From NCBI GenBank assembly GCA_025642065.1, contig JAODUP010000844.1:87001-151000 (forward strand): a stretch of 64,000 nucleotides of DNA, read 5' to 3'. Shown piece by piece: positions 58,021-64,000 of the stretch. Position 1 is the stretch's first letter. Every line of letters starts with the position of its first letter. The stretch is from Paralvinella palmiformis. Taxonomy: Eukaryota > Annelida > Polychaeta > Terebellida > Alvinellidae. A program made the translations under genes and the position numbers. The notes under the pieces were generated by a model. It made no database searches and was not told the DNA's origin. It worked only from the letters and a program-made list of their open reading frames with translations.

Positions 58021-61000
58021 ATGATGGTAACGACGACGATCTTGATCCTGGCCTACCTCATCCAGTTTATTAAGATCAATGCACGGTCCTTGCCTGGAGA
58101 CTACGTCGTGGAATACCAACTCCGGTCACATTTATATAAATGGACATTTACCAAGGTAACATTACCTATAACACGATGCCTTCAGATAGCAGCTAACGGA
58201 AGCACACCGTCAGTGATCTGTGATCAGAAATATAACACCACACAGATTGAGGAGGTAATGATAGGGCTCGATAAATATAGGTCACTCATTGGCAGTCTGG
58301 ATCTGGTCTGTGCTATGCACGATCCCGAAGGAGGTCTCGGTTCTAAAATATGTGTCTGTACGGTTAATAGAATCGGTGGGAACGTAACGGCAACGGGTGA
58401 AAGCCCCGAACGCAGGGAATACATCCAACTGGAAAGCGATCAGCATCTGGATGCTATCAGGAATGACTCTCAAACAGCCGAAGTTCCAGGTGTGTCGTTT
58501 CAGTATTGCAAGTACGGTAAGAACCTGACAAGGGCTATGCTCAGCGGATATTCTGGTCTTCGCGTACTGAACGTGGATAACATAGACATCGAAACAATAG
58601 AGAGTGGAGCCTTTGATAGTTTCAGAACATCGCTGCAGATTCTGAACATGACAGGTCTACGGCTGAAGGAAGATAGCTTAGTCGCCGGCCTCTTATGTAA
58701 CCTGACCAGTCTGAAATTTGTCTTACTGAACAAACTGAAGAACGCAATGAGTGAATTTCCTACCACACTCTTTGCGTGTCCCGAAAGTGATGGACTCGGA
58801 ATCCCTGATCTGATGGGAGTGTTTGCTGAAGGTAACGCATTTAATAGGTTGCCGCCGTTTGCGTTTGGTTCTGGCGCTAAATCCATTACATCGCTTAATC
58901 TAACCAACAACGAAATATCCAGCGTAACAAATACTACCTTTGCAGACATGACGTCACTACAGGAACTAAACCTTGACGATAATAAACTTTCCACTTTTCC
59001 CAGAGGAGTGTTTTCTTCATTAAAATCACTTTTCTACCTCAGCGTCCAGAACAATGAGCTGACTATTTTGGATACCTCAATATTGGGGGAACTTCTATCA
59101 TTGAGAGAATTAAGCCTTAACGGGAATCAGCTGCATACTATAGTGGGATCGTTTGGTGCGATGAAAAGCCTGGTTGTACTCCACCTGAAACATAATAGGA
59201 TAAGTGAACTAAATGCCACCATGTTCAATAACAGCTACATCCTGCAAGATCTCAACTTGGCACATAACCGCATTAATTATATTCACGATGAAGCATTCAG
59301 TTCACTCTTGTTCCTTGGTTTACTGAAGATCAATTACAATCAGCTACATAACTCGACGAACCTGCGGGAGGTTTTTCAGCGTCGTTTAGAACACTTAAAA
59401 CTTCTGGATGTTAGCCATAACAAGCTCACCGAAATCTTACCAAAACAGTTTCGCGAATACACCCATTTGTCGAGCTTGGAGATTTTGAACCTGTCGCACA
59501 ACAAAATCCACTTTTTAGCGGAAGATGGGTTTCTCTATCTGTCCGAACTGCGGATGATAGTTCTTGACTCAAATCGGCTTAGCGAGTTTAAGCCAAACAC
59601 GTTTAAGCACTTGAATAAGCTTCTGACGTTGTGGATTAATGAAAACCAGCTCGTAAATATACCCAGCGACGCTATACCAGCAAATGTTGTTTGGCTTTCT
59701 TTGTCTTTTAACCGGATCCGAAACCTTCCACACATGACTGTTAAGCAAACAGTCTTGAAAAGTATTTACATTGGATACAATAAGATAAGCCATTTGAACA
59801 AAACGATGTTTATGAACTTGCCAAATTTAACCCTCTTGAATGTTACCCACTGTGAGATTGAACATCTGGCCGAGGCTACGTTTGAGCCGTTGGAGAAGTT
59901 GCAAGCTCTCGACCTTTCTGGAAACAAACTGAACTTGAATTTTTCTTTAAATTACCTCGGTAACATTTTCCATGTTTCATATGTGAATCTATCGCATAAC
60001 ATTATTGAGTCCGCTGAAAATCTTCTCATGCATCATTTTAAGTATGCCAATTTTCTGGACATAAGCTATAATCCTCTGAAAGTAATTCCTGACCAACCGA
60101 AGAGACGTCCATTTGGAACGTCCACATTACTAAACAGGGGCCAGATAAGCTTCTTATATATCAAAAATTGCAGTCTAGTTCACGTTCACAGGAACGCCTT
60201 TGAACTTTTGCCAAACCTGATTCACTTAGATCTTTCGGATAATAAATTGCGTTATCTGGATCAGTTGAACATTGTACTGGAAAATGGAAACGCCTACACT
60301 GTCTATCTTCATGGGAATCCAATAACCTGTGACTGTCGCATGTCTTGGCTTTTACAACCGCCATACAGCACACGTTATGAACTCTCTGCATGCCGTTTGG
60401 AAACATCTAACGATGTGGTTCCATTTGATGCTGTCTCGAAAGATCAGTTCCTATGCAGGGAAATGAAGAGCTGTTTTGTGCGGCCTGACGTATGTAAATG
60501 TTTCACTGATAATTCTACCAGCAGGAATATCGTTTATGTCCAGTGTTTGGACACAAATCTATCCGTTTTACCACAAGGCATCCCGCCATCAACAAAATTA
60601 TTGGATTTGCGAGGAAACGATTTCCACACGCTCTCCTTTCGCAGCTTTCCGATGAGGATGGAAACGATCGAGCTCTATTTGACCAACTCTAGTATATCGC
60701 GTGTTGTACGAGGAGAATTCAGCAAATTCTACCGTCTAGAGTTCCTGGATCTTAGCTGGAACGATTTAGTTAAACTTGAAAGCGGTATTTTCTCGGGGTT
60801 GTATAAATTAAAGATCCTGCTTCTTCACCATAACTTGATAACTGTTTTAAGACCAGAATCATTCGAAACGATATTCAGCCTAACGGTGTTGACGCTGCAC
60901 CACAATCGTATGACTACAATCGAACCCGTTGTAATGGAAGCCATTGATGGACTTGTGTACTTGACGAACATGACGCTCCATGGTAATCCGTGGCAGTGTC

Positions 61001-61890
61001 TCTGCGACAATGCAACATTCAAACATTGGCTGTTGGAGAAGAGCGAAATCGTGCAAGATCTCGCCAGTATCCAGTGTAATAACAGCTCAGTCATTAACTT
61101 GGCCGATGATCGCTTCATTTGCTACGACCAGATACCATACTTACGGCAGTACGACAACACGGTCATTATCCCGATCGGCGTACTGGCTGGTATTCTGGCT
61201 GTCCTTCTAGCGTGTTTCGTTGTCTGGTATAAAAACAGGATGATATTCTTTGTGTTGATCTACTATAACTGTGGATGGCGCAGGAAAAAAACCGAAGACG
61301 AGGCTTGCCCTTATGACGCGTTCATGGTCTACAGCAACGCGAGTAACGTGTGCAGTCTGATCGTTTCCGAGTTCTTGCCGCGGCTCGAGCCGACGCATAA
61401 GTTATTCATACCGGAACGGGACAGCCTTCCCGGTCAGGTGCAGTCAGAGGAACTGATGGCGACGATTAAGCGAAGCAAGCGGAGCGTGTTCATTCTGGAT
61501 CCGGAAGCCATCCGCTCGGACTCGTTCTACTTCGCTCTCCAGACCGCTTACAACTACACGGCTGAGTCGGAGAATCATCACCGGATTGTTCTTATCGTCA
61601 TGGATGACAATCTAATTAAGGATAGCTGGCAACAACTGGATGACCACTTGCAGGCCTTCATCAAGGCCAAACGTTATATAAAATGGTCGGATAAATATTT
61701 CTGGCAGAAGTTTATGTACTACATGCCCGATTCTTTGACCGACTCTTCGCCAATGGAATACGAACTGCGGCATCAAATGCCCGAATCCCAAATACAGACT
61801 GAACCTAACTCTGTGATCACGGATAACATAAACAGTGATGTGAAATATAAATCAAATAACGTAGGGAGTTCAGAGACAAACGACAGCTGA
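58021..61890 (+). CDS. Toll-like receptor, multiple-cysteine-cluster type, single coding exon
   Basis: A 1,289-residue type I membrane receptor that would sense ligands outside the cell or in endosomes and signal through MyD88-type adaptors. Residues 1-22 are a signal peptide. Residues about 23-180 are a cysteine-containing region without LRRs. About 22 LRRs follow (LxxLxLxxNxL, about 181-768). A first LRR C-cap (C770, C772, C812, C818) runs directly into an N-cap-like cluster (C825, C827), then 5-6 more LRRs and a second C-cap (C993, C995, C1019, C1034). The membrane span is 1048-1070. The TIR domain is about 1097-1235 with box 1 YDAFMVYS, box 2 FIPERDSLPG (BB-loop proline kept) and box 3 FW. 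A 54-residue polar tail ends it. ATG 58021 follows an in-frame stop at 58006; a second ATG follows directly. Two C-caps around a cysteine cluster are typical of protostome Toll, not of vertebrate TLRs. There are no stops, frameshifts or introns. Confidence 0.96.
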   Translation: MMVTTTILILAYLIQFIKINARSLPGDYVVEYQLRSHLYKWTFTKVTLPITRCLQIAANGSTPSVICDQKYNTTQIEEVMIGLDKYRSLIGSLDLVCAMHDPEGGLGSKICVCTVNRIGGNVTATGESPERREYIQLESDQHLDAIRNDSQTAEVPGVSFQYCKYGKNLTRAMLSGYSGLRVLNVDNIDIETIESGAFDSFRTSLQILNMTGLRLKEDSLVAGLLCNLTSLKFVLLNKLKNAMSEFPTTLFACPESDGLGIPDLMGVFAEGNAFNRLPPFAFGSGAKSITSLNLTNNEISSVTNTTFADMTSLQELNLDDNKLSTFPRGVFSSLKSLFYLSVQNNELTILDTSILGELLSLRELSLNGNQLHTIVGSFGAMKSLVVLHLKHNRISELNATMFNNSYILQDLNLAHNRINYIHDEAFSSLLFLGLLKINYNQLHNSTNLREVFQRRLEHLKLLDVSHNKLTEILPKQFREYTHLSSLEILNLSHNKIHFLAEDGFLYLSELRMIVLDSNRLSEFKPNTFKHLNKLLTLWINENQLVNIPSDAIPANVVWLSLSFNRIRNLPHMTVKQTVLKSIYIGYNKISHLNKTMFMNLPNLTLLNVTHCEIEHLAEATFEPLEKLQALDLSGNKLNLNFSLNYLGNIFHVSYVNLSHNIIESAENLLMHHFKYANFLDISYNPLKVIPDQPKRRPFGTSTLLNRGQISFLYIKNCSLVHVHRNAFELLPNLIHLDLSDNKLRYLDQLNIVLENGNAYTVYLHGNPITCDCRMSWLLQPPYSTRYELSACRLETSNDVVPFDAVSKDQFLCREMKSCFVRPDVCKCFTDNSTSRNIVYVQCLDTNLSVLPQGIPPSTKLLDLRGNDFHTLSFRSFPMRMETIELYLTNSSISRVVRGEFSKFYRLEFLDLSWNDLVKLESGIFSGLYKLKILLLHHNLITVLRPESFETIFSLTVLTLHHNRMTTIEPVVMEAIDGLVYLTNMTLHGNPWQCLCDNATFKHWLLEKSEIVQDLASIQCNNSSVINLADDRFICYDQIPYLRQYDNTVIIPIGVLAGILAVLLACFVVWYKNRMIFFVLIYYNCGWRRKKTEDEACPYDAFMVYSNASNVCSLIVSEFLPRLEPTHKLFIPERDSLPGQVQSEELMATIKRSKRSVFILDPEAIRSDSFYFALQTAYNYTAESENHHRIVLIVMDDNLIKDSWQQLDDHLQAFIKAKRYIKWSDKYFWQKFMYYMPDSLTDSSPMEYELRHQMPESQIQTEPNSVITDNINSDVKYKSNNVGSSETNDS

Positions 61891-62384
61891 GTATATCGAT
61901 CGATTATCATAGCATGTGATAACTAAAACACTAGATCTTTCGAATACTGTTTCCTAGGAATATACGTTTCCATTAAATACTGTTGAATTGCGAACGAAGT
62001 TTCAAGGTCATGAAAGAATGGTCAGGAAAGATCACTGAAATCTATCAAACGTAGAGAGATAAATGAAACAACAGTGTAATGTTTATGTGTTGATTAAATA
62101 TAACGCATTGGTATCCAGTGTTTGTTATACAAATCAATTGGATGAGTATAAATGTAATCATGAGTATTTCGATGACGTGTAGTTTTCATCTGTAATCATT
62201 CCTATTACAACGATTATTTATATATTTGTGCGAGTACTTTTTAAAAATGATATAATTATTTTGAATAAGTAAATTCTAAGTCTGACTGACACGATATTTA
62301 AACGACCTAGATTATACAATTTTCACGACACATGTTTGTCTAACAATAATTTCATGATTATTTGTAGACGTCCTTATCTCTTTG

Positions 62385-62424
<40 letters not shown>

Positions 62425-62447
62425 CTTCTGATAACAAAAATAATAAA
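61891..62447 (+). other. Toll 3' UTR candidate with AATAAA at 62442-62447
   Basis: AT-rich sequence follows the TGA stop. The first canonical polyadenylation hexamer seen is AATAAA at 62442-62447, just after a (TA)n array (62386-62423). Weaker variants (ATTAAA) occur earlier, near 61974 and 62093, so the UTR could be shorter. Confidence 0.45.
62386..62423. repeat. (TA)n microsatellite
   Basis: Pure TA array of about 18 units. Confidence 0.95.
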
Positions 62448-62968
62448 TAAATGGTAGAATTTCATTTGTCGTTCGGCGAAGATTGACATGCAGTAAACAC
62501 AATCGTGTATGAAAATAAATTCGGAGAAAGCTAATAACATTAGCCTTCATCCGCATCAATTGAACTAATGTTAATGACTGTTGGTGTGTTTTAACCATGG
62601 CAATGTGTTGGACGCTAACTGATGACGAAATCAACAACTTGTGCTAATATTATAAGTAATATCATCGTCTTAAATTGTTTGATATTTGTCTTAAACTGGT
62701 TTACGGATTAATCCAGATTCCAAATTGACCCAGAATAATTCCTTGTGTTATTGTAGGCTGATTACACGAACTAGAAAGTTACGACGTTTTGGTGCAATGT
62801 ATTGTTTACGGAAATTAAGATTTGATGTTTACATACAAATAAATATGGTTGAAGGAAACGATGCAACTTGTGTTTTAAGGCCACTAACATAACACTGAAG
62901 GTGTGCAACGATGTATGTATGCCACATCGTGCCTAGACCTAATTTCCAGATATGACATTCCGACAATG

Positions 62969-63016
<48 letters not shown>

Positions 63017-64000
63017 CGCCTTTGACAACAATTAAGATCACCAAGGATAACAAGGACAATATCGTAGCAAAACATCTTTATTGTCATATAGACAAACTGT
63101 AAACTTGTTCGTTTGCCATTTGGAATAACTGTATCATAAACTAATCTTAACCTTGTTATTGTGTGGGAAGATTTTATCTCTTGAATAAGATAATTTGGGC
63201 AAAATATTTATAATATGACCGTGTCATACGTATGAACAGCTCTACAAAGACAAGCCTATTAAAAACGGATTCAAGAGGACGTTTTATAATATTATTAATA
63301 TTTTATCCTGGTTCAATCTAAAATATAAGAAGAATGTTGAAATGCTGTTTAGAATGTGTTTTACAAAGGAACCTCTCGGCATCGTTCTTCATGAATTGAT
63401 ACATCCTAGAAGATTGAGATCTCGCACAACTTCGTTTCTGACGATAATCGCCAGAAAAGGTTGCATAAATTAGGTAGATGAAGCAATAATAATTGGTTAG
63501 ATATATGACAATGATGCGAATTTTAGGCAACAAACAAACATCTGCCCATCACTTTATATACAAGGGTCTGATGTACAAATATCGGTATTTAATCAAATCT
63601 TCCTCTCACCGATAGTGTTGAACAAGGCCCACACTCCGTATCCTCCTTCACATACTCTGCGTCAAATGATAGAAGCATTAATAAATACTGACTTGCAACC
63701 CGAAGGTTGTTATTCCCGGATACCAATCCCGGATACTAACACAAGACCAGGTGAATCCACACCATTGTTATAGATGGGAAATCGGTCTCCATCACCGGAA
63801 GTATTCGATTCGTTATCCGGTTTGAGGTCACTGACGAAGTAGGGTTCTTGGACATGCGTTCAGCCTGTCCTTGACACAATACACACTTGATGTTATCAGG
63901 TTTTGCGAGTTCTGCCCGTCTATCTACAGTTGTCTCGGGGGTAGAATTAACCAGGACCCGAGTGTATGTACCACGTAATGAGCCAGTAGGCCTCTTTGTG
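62448..64000. other. No gene seen downstream of Toll
   Basis: A compound (CA)n(TA)n array lies at 62969-63016. The last 400 bases are G+C-richer, and AACCCGAAGGTTGTTATTCCC near 63698 could be a tRNA-like SINE fragment, but no complete element or gene can be supported before the window ends. Confidence 0.45.

Noticed and set aside
58500..58994. 164-codon minus-strand frame inside the Toll gene
   Set aside because: It is the antisense shadow of conserved LRR coding sequence; no family resemblance.

Overview
This is eukaryotic nuclear DNA, most likely from a lophotrochozoan and probably a mollusc. The species cannot be fixed from the sequence. The evidence is a protostome-style Toll receptor, exons with GT/AG borders and a large intron, AT-rich non-coding DNA full of (TA)n and (CA)n arrays, many tRNA-derived SINEs, and decayed LINE, hAT and MULE copies. 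Nothing bacterial or phage-like was seen.

Two host genes can be supported. The first is a complete, single-exon coding region at 58021-61890 (+) for a 1,289-residue Toll-like receptor. It has a signal peptide, an unusual pre-LRR region, about 27 leucine-rich repeats split by a cysteine cluster (the multiple-cysteine-cluster, Drosophila-Toll type), one membrane span and a TIR domain. The second lies on the minus strand. A first coding exon (about 53008 to 52616) and a second exon (37097 to 37002) fit together in phase 0 and encode the membrane anchor and start of the lipid-transfer (SMP) domain of a C2CD2/C2CD2L (TMEM24)-like protein. The 15.5-kb intron between them is packed with repeats. Later exons were not found and probably lie at lower coordinates or outside the window.

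The rest is repeat-rich DNA. From 9.7 to 14.7 kb is a nest of transposons: a hAT transposase relic, then a decayed L2/CR1-like LINE (endonuclease and reverse transcriptase still legible). That LINE is interrupted by an antisense 5'-truncated LINE (12-bp target duplication) and by a hAT-type MITE (8-bp duplication). Other relics are an RTE-like LINE (21.8-22.9 kb), a FLYWCH/MULE transposase (26.4-27.4 kb), L2-like 3' ends (8.1, 24.4, 26.0 and 36.2 kb) and a terminal-repeat DNA element (39.2-40.2 kb).

At least ten copies or fragments of one tRNA-derived SINE (called SINE-A here; 3' end rich in ATC) occur in both orientations. Several have clean target-site duplications, and one carries a nested 252-bp MITE. 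A second family (SINE-B, tail TCAC-rich) has at least six copies. Long stretches elsewhere hold no recognisable gene. I found no new defence or regulatory system; the most unusual items are the Toll gene and the readable nested insertions.
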